Assembly: GCF_036924515.1 (NCBI RefSeq)
Contig: NZ_JAZHRR010000001.1
Location: 2,079,001 to 2,143,000 of the forward strand
Length of the DNA stretch: 64,000 nt
DNA from: Bradyrhizobium sp. AZCC 1610
GTDB taxonomy: Bacteria > Pseudomonadota > Alphaproteobacteria > Rhizobiales > Xanthobacteraceae
Reading direction: 5' to 3'
Below are positions 27,802 to 36,493 of this stretch, in pieces (the stretch's first letter is position 1; each line of letters opens with the position of its first letter). Under the pieces are notes generated by a model. That model was given only the letters and a program-made list of their open reading frames with translations. It was not told the DNA's origin and searched no databases. The translations under genes and the position numbers were made by a program.

Positions 27802-28823
27802 CACGCCACCGCCGGAATTTTTGCTTCCGGCGCCGGAAGCACGGTTCCGTCGTAGAGGCCGGCGATCTTGGCGCGCTGCGCGACCAGCGCCAGCACCGCA
27901 TCCAGCGACGGCGTCGGTATCCTGGTCAGCCGTCCCATTTCCTGAACCACGGTCACCAGCGGATCGATTTCCATCGGACGGCTGCGCTCGAGATCCTGCA
28001 GCATCGAGGTCTTGTGCGCGCCGACCTTGCGCGCGCCCTCGATGCGCCGCTCGACATCGACGCGGAATTTGACGCCGAAGGATTCGGCGATCGCCTGCGC
28101 CTCCAGCATGATCGCCTTCGACAGCGCGCGGGTGGGGGGATCGGAGCAGATCACGTCGAGGGTGGCATGCGTGAGCGCGCTGACCGGGTTGAGGCAGACA
28201 TTGCCCCACAGCTTGAGCCAGATCTCGTCGCGAATGCGGTCGAGAACGGGGGCCTGCATGCCGGCCTTGGTGAACACTTCCGAAAGCCGCTGGACGTCCT
28301 CGGTGATCTCGCCGGAGGGCTCGCCGAGCGGGAAGCGGTCGCCATAGACGTGACGAATCACGCCGGGCGCCTCGATCTCGGTGGCGGGGTAGACGATGCA
28401 GCCGATCGCGCGCTGCGGCGTCAGTTCGCGCCACTGCCGTCCGCCGGGATCGATGCTCTCCAGCGTCGAGCCCTCAAGGGCGCCGCCATGCTTGTAGAAG
28501 TACCAGTAGGGGATGCCGTTGACGGCGGTGACGACGCGAGTCTGCGGCCCGAGCAGCGGCTGCATCTGCTCCAGCACGCCGGTGATCGAGTGCGCCTTCA
28601 GGCAGATGATGACGAAATCCTGCACCCCGAGTTCGGCCGGGTTGTCGGTGCAGCGCGGATGCACCACGCGCTCTTCGTCACCGATCAGGAGCTTGAGCCC
28701 ATTGGCGCGCATGGCCGCGAGATGCGCGCCGCGCGCCACCAGGCCGACATCGACGCCCGCGCGCGCGAGTTGCACACCGATATAGCCGCCGATCGCGCCG
28801 GCGCCGTAGATACAGATTTTCAT
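27801..28823 (-). CDS. 2-dehydropantoate 2-reductase family (ApbA/PanE) protein
   Basis: A 340-residue NADP-binding reductase. The N-terminus KICIYGAGAIGGYIGVQLAR is the Rossmann G-x-G-x-x-G motif of the ketopantoate reductase family. Later parts include VVTAVNGIPYWYF, LKLWGNVCLNPVSALTHATLD (family catalytic Lys/Asn region) and the helical C-terminal domain. True PanE makes pantoate for coenzyme A, but many paralogues act on other 2-keto acids. Here it is fused in operon with a FAH-family enzyme, so a catabolic role is more likely than vitamin synthesis. A second paralogue is at 48567-49628. Confidence 0.85.
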   Translation of the reverse strand: MKICIYGAGAIGGYIGVQLARAGVDVGLVARGAHLAAMRANGLKLLIGDEERVVHPRCTDNPAELGVQDFVIICLKAHSITGVLEQMQPLLGPQTRVVTAVNGIPYWYFYKHGGALEGSTLESIDPGGRQWRELTPQRAIGCIVYPATEIEAPGVIRHVYGDRFPLGEPSGEITEDVQRLSEVFTKAGMQAPVLDRIRDEIWLKLWGNVCLNPVSALTHATLDVICSDPPTRALSKAIMLEAQAIAESFGVKFRVDVERRIEGARKVGAHKTSMLQDLERSRPMEIDPLVTVVQEMGRLTRIPTPSLDAVLALVAQRAKIAGLYDGTVLPAPEAKIPAVA

Positions 28824-28915
28824 GGGATCTTTCGGTGGTTGATGATCGAGCGTCAGCGTTGCGCCGGTGCTGAGTTCATGTCAGGCCGGCGCGTTGGAGC
28901 TGCTGAGGTTCCCTG

Positions 28916-29347
28916 TCAAGCCGACGCGGCCAGCTTGAAGGGCGTTGCTTCGTCGTCGAACGCGTTGAAGATATCGCGAATGCTGATGACGCCGATCAGG
29001 CTGTAATTGTCGATCACAGGCACGTGGCGGATGTGGTGCTTGCTCATGAGGTGACGGACATGCTCGAGCGTATCCGTCGATGTGCAGGAGACGAGCTGTT
29101 GCACTGAAATAAATTGCGAAACGCGCATATTCACCCCGGCCGCGCCGTGCTCGGCGATGGCGCGCACCACGTCACGTTCGGTGAACATGCCGACCGCCGT
29201 GTTGCCCTCGGTGCGGACCACATCCTTGACGACCAGCGCGCTGATATTGCTGGAGCGCATCAGTTGCGCTGCAATGGCGACGGTCTCGTTCATGCGAACC
29301 GTTGCGACACGGGCGACTTTCTTGCGCAGAATATCTCCGACTTGCAT
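28916..29347 (-). CDS. two-CBS-domain protein of the oxalate regulon
   Basis: A 143-residue protein made of two CBS domains. The first is around residues 10-65 (IAAQLMRSSNISALVVKD, GMFTERDVVRAI) and the second around 75-135 (VRHLMSKHHIRHVPVIDNYS, LIGVISIRDIFNAF). Stand-alone CBS pairs bind adenine nucleotides and sense energy or nucleotide state. ATG 29347 is preceded by GGAGGTCGCC. A copy of the regulon palindrome lies 34 bases upstream of the start (29382-29398), which places this gene under the same control as oxlT, oxc and frc. Its target protein is not known. Confidence 0.85.
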   Translation of the reverse strand: MQVGDILRKKVARVATVRMNETVAIAAQLMRSSNISALVVKDVVRTEGNTAVGMFTERDVVRAIAEHGAAGVNMRVSQFISVQQLVSCTSTDTLEHVRHLMSKHHIRHVPVIDNYSLIGVISIRDIFNAFDDEATPFKLAASA

Positions 29348-29381
29348 GGCGACCTCCTTGGGTGAAGCATTACCTCAAGTC

Positions 29382-29398
29382 TGGTATACATAATGCCA
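29382..29398 (-). promoter_or_regulatory. oxalate-regulon operator, site a (CBS gene)
   Basis: TGGTATACATAATGCCA, the 17-bp palindrome TGGYAT-N5-ATRCCA. On the minus strand a TTGACA -35 box (29401-29406) precedes it by two bases. A weak -10 (CAGACT) follows 17 bases after the -35, so the palindrome fills the promoter spacer. Binding here would block RNA polymerase. Confidence 0.75.
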
Positions 29399-29556
29399 AT
29401 TGTCAACACGCCTGGCGGTGGAAATCTTTCGCCGGGATGGAGATAAATAGGCAGTATTACTGACGTTCTTGAGGTGCAGCATCTCAGCTGCAGGAGGGTG
29501 AGCCGCCCCTGCAGCGGTTCGGAAAACGCTCAGGTATACCAGAGGCCGTCCAGGCA

Positions 29557-29592
29557 AAAGAAAACGCGCCCATCCCGGAGGATGAGCGCGCT
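29557..29592 (-). terminator. intrinsic terminator after oxlT
   Basis: An 11-bp stem with one mismatch (CGCGCCCATCC / GGATGAGCGCG) and a four-base loop. On the minus strand a TTTTCTTTT run follows the stem, downstream of the oxlT stop at 29620. Confidence 0.8.
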
Positions 29593-29619
29593 TGTTTCGA
29601 ACAACCAATCCGGTTCGGA

Positions 29620-30915
29620 TCAGGCCGCCATCTGCGATTTGGCGACCACCGTTTTGCGCCACGGCTTGAGCACCGTGATCGCCAGCAGCGAGGCCAGGAT
29701 ATTCGCACCGGCCGCGATGATGAACACGTTGTCCCAATTGCCCGAAGACTGCTGCATGTAGTTCGCCACCGGCACCAGCAGCGCCGCCGTACCCTTTGCC
29801 GTATAGAGCAGGCCGGCATTGGTGGTCGCGAACTTCGAACCGAAGGTATCGGTGCAGGTCGAGGGGAAGAGGGAGTAGATCTCGCCCCAGGCAAAGAACA
29901 CGAAGCCCGACAGCAGCACAAACCACACCGGATCGTGGCCCAGCATGTAGAGGCCCCAGATGCCGATGCCTTCCATGCCGAACGCGATGAACATGGTGTT
30001 CTCGCGGCCGATCATGTCCGAGATCCAGCCGAAGAAGGGGCGGGTCAGGCCGTTGAGGACGCGATCGATGGTGGCGGCGAACGTCACTGCCGTCATCGTC
30101 ACCGCCATCAGCGTGACCGGCACGCTGTCGACCTTCCAGTCGACGGCGATCGGCTTGAGGTTGGCGGTGACCATCAATCCGCCGGCGCCGACGATCACGA
30201 ACATGAAATACATCAGCCAGAAGATCGGCTGGCGGATCACCTCGGTCGGCTGATAATTGCGGCGGGTCTGGATGATGTTGGCGTTCTGCGTCACCGCGGG
30301 CACTTGTCCGGTTTTCGGCGAGAACAGGAAGAAGGCGAGGATCACGATGATGATGCCCTGTCCGAGACCGAAATAGAGGAAGGTGGTCTGGAAGCCGGAG
30401 TCCTTGATCATCGCCTGGATCGGCGCGACCGTCAGCGCCGAGCCCGCGCCGAATCCGGCGGCGGTGATGCCGGCGGCGAGGCCGCGCTTGTCGGGAAACC
30501 ATTTCAGCGCGTTGCCGACGCAGGTGCCGTACACGCCACCGGCGCCAATGCCGGCGATGATCATGCCGAGATAGAAGCCGTTGAGGGTGGTCGCCTGGGC
30601 GTTGATCGCCCATCCGATGGCGCAGAGGATGCCGCCGACGAGCACGACGATGCGCGGGCCGTATTTATCGACGAACCATCCCTCGACCGGCACCAGCCAG
30701 GTCTCGAACAGCACGAAAAGCGTAAATGCCCACTGGATCGACGCGCGATCCCATCCGAATTTCTTCTGGATGTCGGGGACGAAGAAAGTCCAACCATATT
30801 GATAATTGGCGATCATCACCATCGCGGCGACGCCGATGGCCAATTGGGTCCAGCGATAGGCATCGCTGACTCGGGCCGCCGCGACGGGGGCCGCTCCTTG
30901 CACTGTGTCCGTCAT
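29620..30915 (-). CDS. oxlT: oxalate:formate antiporter-like MFS transporter
   Basis: A 431-residue MFS carrier from ATG 30915, with GGAGGAAAA upstream; an earlier in-frame start at 30990 falls across the promoter. Twelve helices are apparent. OxlT-type features are the first helix followed by YQYGWTFFVPDIQKKFGW, the glycine-rich IIAGIGAGGVYGTCVGNALK, and VLNGLTRPFFGWISDMIGREN in the central loop. OxlT brings oxalate into the cell in exchange for formate, the end product of oxalyl-CoA decarboxylation, and so helps proton-motive force. It lies in the same regulon as oxc and frc, which supports the substrate call. A palindrome lies 50 bases upstream. Confidence 0.85.
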   Translation of the reverse strand: MTDTVQGAAPVAAARVSDAYRWTQLAIGVAAMVMIANYQYGWTFFVPDIQKKFGWDRASIQWAFTLFVLFETWLVPVEGWFVDKYGPRIVVLVGGILCAIGWAINAQATTLNGFYLGMIIAGIGAGGVYGTCVGNALKWFPDKRGLAAGITAAGFGAGSALTVAPIQAMIKDSGFQTTFLYFGLGQGIIIVILAFFLFSPKTGQVPAVTQNANIIQTRRNYQPTEVIRQPIFWLMYFMFVIVGAGGLMVTANLKPIAVDWKVDSVPVTLMAVTMTAVTFAATIDRVLNGLTRPFFGWISDMIGRENTMFIAFGMEGIGIWGLYMLGHDPVWFVLLSGFVFFAWGEIYSLFPSTCTDTFGSKFATTNAGLLYTAKGTAALLVPVANYMQQSSGNWDNVFIIAAGANILASLLAITVLKPWRKTVVAKSQMAA

Positions 30916-30965
30916 TTTTCCTCCAAGGGGCTGTTCTATCGGTACCCGACAGCTCCATGAAAGTC

Positions 30966-30982
30966 TGGTATATGTTATGCCA
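30966..30982 (-). promoter_or_regulatory. oxalate-regulon operator, site b (oxlT)
   Basis: TGGTATATGTTATGCCA, matching the shared palindrome. The -35-like TTGTCT (30985-30990, minus strand) is two bases away. The -10-like CAGACT is at the same spacing as in site a. Confidence 0.75.
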
Positions 30983-31047
30983 GTAGACAAGAGAAAATTT
31001 TACACAGGCTGTGAAAATTTCGATTTCCGCAGAAGTGCTGTGAGCAC

Positions 31048-31077
31048 AAAAAGGCCGCGCAGTTTGCGCGGCCTTTT
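31048..31077 (-). terminator. intrinsic terminator after tctA
   Basis: A perfect 12-base inverted repeat AAAAGGCCGCGC / GCGCGGCCTTTT around a five-base loop, with a T5 run on the minus strand. It lies 38 bases beyond the tctA stop and isolates the transporter operon from the oxlT promoter. Confidence 0.85.
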
Positions 31078-31114
31078 CTCCCGGAAGCCTAACTAAATCG
31101 TTGTTTCGCCGCGG

Positions 31115-32635
31115 TTAAGCGACACTGCCGCCCGGCCCGGCGACCATACTCCGCAAGCGGGTATAGCCTTCCTGGATGACCGACCAGAACAGTGCGATCA
31201 AGCCCAGGATCATGATCGTGCTGACGAGCGGGTTGGAAAGGAATATGCCAAACGAACCCTGGGATCCCAGAAGCGACTGCCGGAAGGCCTCTTCCGCCTT
31301 GTCGCCGAGCACGATGGCCAGCACCAGCGGGGCGAGGGGATAATTGCACTTCTTGAGCAGATAGCCGACCACGCCGAACACCAGCATCAGCATGACGTCA
31401 AACGTAGAGCTGTGGACCGAATAGGCGCCGATCGCGCAGAGCACCAGGATCAGCGGTGCAATGATGCTGAAGGGCACGCGCAGGATCGCCGCGAAAATCG
31501 GCACGCAAGTCAGCACGACAATCAGGCCGACGAGGTTGCCGAGATACATCGAGGCGATCAGGCCCCAGACGAATTCCTTCTGTTCGACGAACAGCATGGG
31601 TCCGGGTTGCAGACCCCAGATCAACAGGCCGCCCAGCAACACCGCAGCCGTCGGCGAGCCGGGCACGCCGAGCGAGAGCATCGGAAGCAAGGCCGCGGTG
31701 CCCGCGGCGTGGGCCGCGGTTTCCGGCGCGACCACACCTTCGATCTCGCCTTTGCCGAAGTTCTTGCCGTTCTTCGCCACGCGCTTGGCGATGCCGTAAC
31801 TCATGAACGAGGCCGGAGTAGCGCCCGCCGGCGTGATGCCCATCCAGCAGCCGATGAAGCAGGAGCGCAACGAGGTCATCCAGTATTTTGGCAATTCCTT
31901 CCAGGTCTGCAGCACGACCCGCAAGTTGATCTTGGCCTTGCCGCCGCGGAAGGCGAGCCCTTCCTCCATGGTCAGAAGGATTTCACCAATGCCGAACAGC
32001 CCGATCACGGCAATGAGGAAGTCGAAGCCGTTGAGCAGATGGGTGACGCCGAACGTCAGCCGCAACTGCCCGGTGATGGAATCAAGCCCTACAGCGGCGA
32101 GCGCAAAGCCGATCATCATCGCCGCGATGGTCTTGAACGGCGGCTCCTTGCTTAGGCCCACGAAGCTGCAGAATGCGAGGAAATACACCGCGAATTTTTC
32201 CGCTGGGCCAAATTGCAGCGCAAAGCTGGCGACCAGGGGAGCGACCAGCGTGATCATGATCACGGCGAACAGCGCGCCGACGAAGGATGAGGTGAAGGCG
32301 GCGGTCAGTGCCTCGCCGGCCTTGCCCTGCTGTGCCATCGGATAGCCGTCGAACGTCGTGGCTACCGACCACGGTTCTCCGGGTATGTTGAAGAGAATTG
32401 AGGTGATCGCGCCGCCGAACAGCGCACCCCAATAGATGCACGACAACATGATGATGGCCGACGTCGGCGACATGCTGAATGTCAGCGGCAGCAGGATGGC
32501 AACGCCATTGGCGCCGCCCAGTCCCGGAAGCACGCCGATGATGACACCGAGCACGATGCCGAGAACCATCAGCATGATGTTGTACGGCTGCAGCGCGACC
32601 GCAAAGCCGTGAAACAGATTGACGAGTTCTTCCAT
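31115..32635 (-). CDS. tctA: tripartite tricarboxylate transporter large permease TctA
   Basis: A 506-residue protein with about eleven to twelve hydrophobic helices, from ATG 32635 (an upstream in-frame start at 32683 overlaps tctB). Signature stretches are GVLPGLGGANGVAILLPLTF near residue 40 and, in the second half, KNGKNFGKGEIEGVVAPETA then AHAAGTAALLPMLSLGVPGS. In this family two such repeats form the transport path. It works with TctB and the periplasmic receptor TctC to import carboxylates with a sodium or proton gradient. It is the last gene of tctCBA and is followed by a terminator. Confidence 0.9.
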   Translation of the reverse strand: MEELVNLFHGFAVALQPYNIMLMVLGIVLGVIIGVLPGLGGANGVAILLPLTFSMSPTSAIIMLSCIYWGALFGGAITSILFNIPGEPWSVATTFDGYPMAQQGKAGEALTAAFTSSFVGALFAVIMITLVAPLVASFALQFGPAEKFAVYFLAFCSFVGLSKEPPFKTIAAMMIGFALAAVGLDSITGQLRLTFGVTHLLNGFDFLIAVIGLFGIGEILLTMEEGLAFRGGKAKINLRVVLQTWKELPKYWMTSLRSCFIGCWMGITPAGATPASFMSYGIAKRVAKNGKNFGKGEIEGVVAPETAAHAAGTAALLPMLSLGVPGSPTAAVLLGGLLIWGLQPGPMLFVEQKEFVWGLIASMYLGNLVGLIVVLTCVPIFAAILRVPFSIIAPLILVLCAIGAYSVHSSTFDVMLMLVFGVVGYLLKKCNYPLAPLVLAIVLGDKAEEAFRQSLLGSQGSFGIFLSNPLVSTIMILGLIALFWSVIQEGYTRLRSMVAGPGGSVA

Positions 32636-32667
32636 CCCGATAATCCAATCCTGACTGTGCGTCGTTG

Positions 32668-33165
32668 TTACAGATCGAGCCACTCTTCGACTGGTCCCTT
32701 TGGAAGCGGGACCATGAACCAGCGCTCGAAAATGAAGTAGGTGGCGATGGGCATACCGAACGCGACCGCCAGGACGACGATCCAGTTGTATTTACCCAGC
32801 CATCGCATGAACCATGCGATGAAGACGATCGAGGCGACGTACAGCCCGATGAACGGCATGGAGCCGACATAGATGGCCGTGGGAATAACGACGCTCAGAA
32901 CCTGACGAAGCTGTCCCCATTCCGCGAACAGGCCGTCATTGTCTTCGCGCAGCCCGTGCCACAGATTGATTCCGCTCGAAACGAGGATGAAGATTCCGAT
33001 ATAGAACGGAAAGAACCCGGCGCGGGGTCCTTCGGGACCCCAGTTGATTCCCGCCTTGACGCTGCCCAAGATCACGATCACTCCAAACAGAGCGATCGCT
33101 AGCGTGACGCCTGCTTCCACGAGTTTGTGGGTCGGGCCGGTATTGCTCGAACTTCCTGTTGTCAT
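32668..33165 (-). CDS. tctB: tripartite tricarboxylate transporter small permease TctB
   Basis: A 165-residue membrane protein with four helices, matching the DUF1468/TctB family (PRAGFFPFYIGIFILVSSGI near the start; YVASIVFIAWFMRWLGKYNW later). It sits between tctC and tctA, 32 bases upstream of tctA. TctB is the small permease subunit needed by TctA. No separate promoter is evident. Confidence 0.85.
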   Translation of the reverse strand: MTTGSSSNTGPTHKLVEAGVTLAIALFGVIVILGSVKAGINWGPEGPRAGFFPFYIGIFILVSSGINLWHGLREDNDGLFAEWGQLRQVLSVVIPTAIYVGSMPFIGLYVASIVFIAWFMRWLGKYNWIVVLAVAFGMPIATYFIFERWFMVPLPKGPVEEWLDL

Positions 33166-33250
33166 CGAAACTCCGTGCGGAATCGAGCCTGCGGTACCAG
33201 AGCCCGCCGTCTGCGTTGCTATTCCAGTTCAGTCGATCAGTGCTTTTCGG

Positions 33251-34261
33251 TCAGTTTCCCGGCGCGAGGAAACCGGCGTCTTTCATCAAGACCTGGTGAC
33301 GCTTGTCCTCGACCTCGACCCATTTGGCGTAGTCGGCGCCGGTCAGGAAGGTCGTGTTGAACGCACCGCTTTTCATGAATTCCTGCCACTCCGGAGTGGC
33401 GCGAACCTTCTTGAACAGCTCGACATAGTATTCGACCTGATCCTTGGTGGCCCTGGGCGACATGAAGATGCCGCGCAGCATCAGGTATTCCATGTCGAGA
33501 CCTTCCGACTTGCAGGTCGGAATGTCCTTCCAGGCCTTGCCGTCGGCGATCGGCTCGTCATAGGCCATGCGCTGTGCGTCGAACACGCAGAGCGGGCGCA
33601 GCTTGCCGCCACGCCATTGCGCGACCGCCTCGATCGGATTGTTGACGGTCGAATCGACGTGATTGCCGACGAGCTGAACGGCGACTTCTCCGCCGCCCTT
33701 GTACGGGATGTAGGTGAAGCGGGCGCCGGTGGCCTTTTCGACGGCAACCGTAATGATCTGGTCTTCCTGTTTCGAACCGGTGCCGCCCATCTTGATGCTG
33801 CCGGCGGGAGCGGCCTTCACCGCATCGACGTAATCCTTCACCGTCTTGTACGGCTTGTCGGCGTTGACCCAGAGCACGAATTCGTCGAGCGCCAGCATGG
33901 CGACCGGCGTGAGATCCTTCCAACTGAACGGAATTCCAGTGGCGAGCGGAGTCGTGAAGAGGTTGGAGAGCGTGATGATGATCTTGTGCGGATTGCCGCC
34001 CGATCCCTTGACGTCGAGGAAGCCTTCGCCGCCGGCGCCGCCCGACTTGTTGATGACGACCAGCGGCTGCTTCATCAGATTGTGCTTGGTGACAATGCCC
34101 TGGATGGTGCGCGCCATCTGATCGGCGCCGCCGCCGGTACCGGCGGGAATGATGAATTCAACGGGGCGCACCGGTTCCCATGCGGCAGTCGCAGGAGCTG
34201 CGATTCCGCTGGCGCACAATGCAGCAATCGTCCCGAACGCAAGATATGCAGAACGCTTCAT
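33251..34261 (-). CDS. tctC: tripartite tricarboxylate transporter receptor TctC
   Basis: A 336-residue periplasmic binding protein with a signal peptide ending near PATA-A (residue 27). The TctC fold is seen in RPVEFIIPAGTGGGADQMAR, PLVVINKSGGAGGEGFLDVK and FTYIPYKGGGEVAVQLVGNH. The aspartate/threonine region that contacts the carboxylate is present (KMGGTGSKQEDQ). The ligand is not shown by sequence; the shared operator with oxalate genes makes oxalate or a related dicarboxylate plausible. The promoter-like operator is 351 bases upstream, leaving a long leader. Confidence 0.85.
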   Translation of the reverse strand: MKRSAYLAFGTIAALCASGIAAPATAAWEPVRPVEFIIPAGTGGGADQMARTIQGIVTKHNLMKQPLVVINKSGGAGGEGFLDVKGSGGNPHKIIITLSNLFTTPLATGIPFSWKDLTPVAMLALDEFVLWVNADKPYKTVKDYVDAVKAAPAGSIKMGGTGSKQEDQIITVAVEKATGARFTYIPYKGGGEVAVQLVGNHVDSTVNNPIEAVAQWRGGKLRPLCVFDAQRMAYDEPIADGKAWKDIPTCKSEGLDMEYLMLRGIFMSPRATKDQVEYYVELFKKVRATPEWQEFMKSGAFNTTFLTGADYAKWVEVEDKRHQVLMKDAGFLAPGN

Positions 34262-34340
34262 TTGGTTTCACTCCCGTCGAACTATGGTTACGCCGGTCTT
34301 TGCCGACTTTTAATTTCATCCCGATCAACCTTGTCGGGTA

Positions 34341-34378
34341 TTCATGCACTCATGATCGCTTCATGCACTCATGATCGT
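34341..34378. repeat. tandem 19-bp repeat in the tctC leader
   Basis: Two adjacent copies of TTCATGCACTCATGATCG plus C or T (34341-34359 and 34360-34378), 80 bases upstream of tctC and within its presumed untranslated leader. Each unit holds the palindrome ATCATGAT-like core TCATGA. The role is unknown. Confidence 0.8.
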
Positions 34379-34612
34379 CCTGCTGCAATGGTTTGCCCAT
34401 CGCAGTCAGTTCCAAGCTTGAATTGTACGAGGGTCCCGTTGGAGCGGCATCCGCTCCTTTCGGCCAATGGCAAATTGCGATGCGCAAGAAAAGGGAAGCA
34501 TGCATGCACTGCCCGTCCTCCGCCACATCGCGTTTCGCTGTCCCTTGCGGACTGCACGGCCTATCCCCCCAATGTGCGCTCATGCTTCTTGGGCGTGAGC
34601 TTTTAAGTATTC

Positions 34613-34629
34613 TTGTATATGATATGCCA
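34613..34629 (-). promoter_or_regulatory. oxalate-regulon operator, site c (upstream of tctCBA)
   Basis: TTGTATATGATATGCCA, one mismatch from the consensus half-site. On the minus strand TTGCAC (34632-34637) lies two bases before it and AAGAAT follows at -10 spacing. The direction points to tctC, 351 bases away. Confidence 0.7.
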
Positions 34630-34710
34630 CAGTGCAAATGGTTTTTGCTTCCGATTGCCGCACTGGCCAATTTGTCGCAGATGGGCAGTTTCTCAGCAAT
34701 CGGTTTGCGG

Positions 34711-34743
34711 CAAATGAAAATGGCCCCGGAAACCGGGGCCATT
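34711..34743 (-). terminator. intrinsic terminator after the 45-residue gene
   Basis: An 11-bp perfect stem (AATGGCCCCGG / CCGGGGCCATT) with a three-base loop. TTTTCATTT follows on the minus strand. It lies 73 bases beyond the stop at 34816, so the small gene forms its own transcription unit. Confidence 0.8.
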
Positions 34744-34815
34744 GACCGAAACATTGGTGGAAGGTCGCTCCGCAGCGTGCGCGGATCCGCGCGCCAGATG
34801 CTGCGAAATAAAGCG

Positions 34816-34953
34816 TCAGAGACCAAAATAGGGGAGGTCGCCGTTGCGGACGGCGATACGGCTGCTCGCGGTCAGAAGGCGGTCGATCAAGGCCATCAGG
34901 CGGCCGAACAGGGTGCTGGAGGGAAGGAGGCCGAGGGATGCAGTCTTGGACAT
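34816..34953 (-). CDS. 45-residue protein of the oxalate regulon
   Basis: Starts at ATG 34953 with AGGGGAC seven bases upstream and stops at TGA 34816. The product begins MSKTASLGLLPSSTLFG and continues with an amphipathic stretch (RLMALIDRLLTASSRIA) and a polar end (VRNGDLPYFGL). Third codon positions are strongly GC-biased, as in neighbouring true genes. It is framed by an operator-containing promoter (site d, 57 bases upstream) and its own terminator, strong evidence for a real single-gene unit. It has no signal peptide or long hydrophobic helix. The function is unknown; a small membrane-associated or enzyme-binding peptide acting in oxalate use is a guess. Confidence 0.65.
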   Translation of the reverse strand: MSKTASLGLLPSSTLFGRLMALIDRLLTASSRIAVRNGDLPYFGL

Positions 34954-35010
34954 GGATGTCCCCTTTTTCTGAAGTGGCGGAGCAGTTCCGCCTTTTGATC
35001 AAGGGGATTT

Positions 35011-35027
35011 TTGTATACCAGATACCA
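35011..35027 (-). promoter_or_regulatory. oxalate-regulon operator, site d (45-residue gene)
   Basis: TTGTATACCAGATACCA, one mismatch from TGGYAT-N5-ATRCCA. The TTGTTG box (35030-35035, minus strand) lies two bases before it and AAAAAT follows 17 bases after the box. The layout is the same as at sites a, b and c. Confidence 0.7.
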
Positions 35028-35102
35028 ATCAACAATGGGTTTGTTTGCATAGCAGCAATCGAACGTTTGCAATGCAGCAAACTCACCGCTGGCATTCCAA
35101 AT

Positions 35103-35130
35103 AAAAAGGCCGCCGGAACCCGGCGGCCTT
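35103..35130 (-). terminator. intrinsic terminator after frc
   Basis: An 11-bp perfect stem (AAGGCCGCCGG / CCGGCGGCCTT), a three-base loop and T5 on the minus strand, 22 bases after the frc stop. It closes the gntR-oxc-frc transcript. Confidence 0.85.
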
Positions 35131-35152
35131 GTATTCCAGATTACAACGCGGC

Positions 35153-36430
35153 TTACTCCGCCGCCTGCTTGCGCGGCGGCTCGAGCGCGCCGGAATCGTG
35201 GATCTCAGCTACCTGGTGGTCTGAGAAGCCGAGAACCTGACGCAGGATCTCATCGGTATGCTCGCCGAGCAGCGGCGACCTTGTCACCTCGCTCGGGCTG
35301 TCCGACAGCTTGATCGGATTGCCGACCGAGATGTACTTGCCGCGGGTCGGGTGATCGACCTCGACCACCGTGCCGGTCGCGCGCAGCGACTGGTCCTCGA
35401 TGATCTCCTTCATGGACAGGATCGGGCCGCAGGGGATGTCGTCCTTGTTGAGGATCTCCATCGCCTCGAACTTTGTCTTGGTCATCGTCCACTGCTCAAT
35501 GCGCGCGAAGATTTCGTTGAGCCGCGACAACCGGGCCGGCGGCTTGGCGTAATCCGGATGGGTCTTCCAGCCGGGTTCGCCGATCACGTCGCAGATCTTC
35601 TCCCACACCGGCGCTTGGGTGATGAAGTAGAGGTAGGCGTTGGGATCGGTCTCCCAGCCCTTGCACTTGACGATGCGGCCGGGCTGGCCGCCGCCGGAAT
35701 CATTGCCGGCGCGCGGCACGGCTTCGCCGAACGGAATGCCTTCGCCGTACTGGCTGTATTCCTTCAGCGGACCATGGGCGAGGCGCTGCTGATCGCGCAG
35801 CTTGACGCGGGCGAGATTGAGCACACCGTCCTGCATCGCGGCGGTGACCTTCTGGCCCTGACCGGTCATGGTGCGCTGATAGAGCGCGGTGACGATGCCG
35901 AGCGCCAGATGCAGGCCGGTGCCGCTGTCGCCGATCTGCGCGCCGGTGACGAGCGGCAGCCCGTCGCGAAAGCCGGTGGTCGAGGCCGCGCCGCCAGTGC
36001 ACTGCGCTACGTTCTCATACACCTTGCAGTCTTCGTAAGGTCCGGGACCAAATCCCTTGATCGAGGCCACGATCATCTTCGGGTTGAGGCTGTGGATCTT
36101 CTCCCAGGGGAAGCCCATGCGGTCGAGCACGCCGGGGCCGAAGTTCTCCACCAGCACGTCACAGGTCTTGATCAGCGCGGTCAGGACTTCCTTGCCCTTC
36201 GGGTTCTTGGTGTCGAGCGTGATCGAGCGCTTGTTGTGGTTGAGCATGGTGAAATACAGGCTGTCCACATTGGGAATGTCCTGCAACTGGCCACGCGTGA
36301 TGTCGCCGACGCCGGGGCGCTCGACCTTGATCACGTCTGCGCCGAACCAGGCCAGCAATTGCGTGCAGGTCGGGCCCGACTGAACGTGGGTGAAATCAAG
36401 AATGCGAACGCCCTTGAGCGCCTTTGTCAT
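35153..36430 (-). CDS. frc: formyl-CoA:oxalate CoA-transferase
   Basis: A 425-residue class III CoA transferase, close to the usual 428. It moves CoA from formyl-CoA to oxalate, giving oxalyl-CoA for the decarboxylase. Key parts are the N-terminal [20 protein letters not shown], the catalytic Asp in [32 protein letters not shown], and the glycine loop [20 protein letters not shown] that guards the active site in true formyl-CoA transferases. This loop and the WETDPNAY run separate it from related carnitine-type enzymes. It follows oxc by 63 bases on the same strand and is closed by a terminator. Confidence 0.95.
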   Translation of the reverse strand: MTKALKGVRILDFTHVQSGPTCTQLLAWFGADVIKVERPGVGDITRGQLQDIPNVDSLYFTMLNHNKRSITLDTKNPKGKEVLTALIKTCDVLVENFGPGVLDRMGFPWEKIHSLNPKMIVASIKGFGPGPYEDCKVYENVAQCTGGAASTTGFRDGLPLVTGAQIGDSGTGLHLALGIVTALYQRTMTGQGQKVTAAMQDGVLNLARVKLRDQQRLAHGPLKEYSQYGEGIPFGEAVPRAGNDSGGGQPGRIVKCKGWETDPNAYLYFITQAPVWEKICDVIGEPGWKTHPDYAKPPARLSRLNEIFARIEQWTMTKTKFEAMEILNKDDIPCGPILSMKEIIEDQSLRATGTVVEVDHPTRGKYISVGNPIKLSDSPSEVTRSPLLGEHTDEILRQVLGFSDHQVAEIHDSGALEPPRKQAAE

Positions 36431-36493
36431 CGTCTTTGCTCCGTACTGTGTCTGTCTGCCCTGCGCGTGCAGGATGAAACGGGTTGAAGTCGG

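Noticed and set aside
28014..29006. A 330-codon plus-strand frame opposite the ketopantoate reductase-like gene
   Set aside because: Shadow frame; the minus-strand gene has a clear Rossmann motif and start.
29531..29542. GGTATACC near the oxlT terminator as a seventh operator
   Set aside because: It lacks the TGGYAT-N5-ATRCCA spacing and any -35 box, and lies downstream of a gene end.
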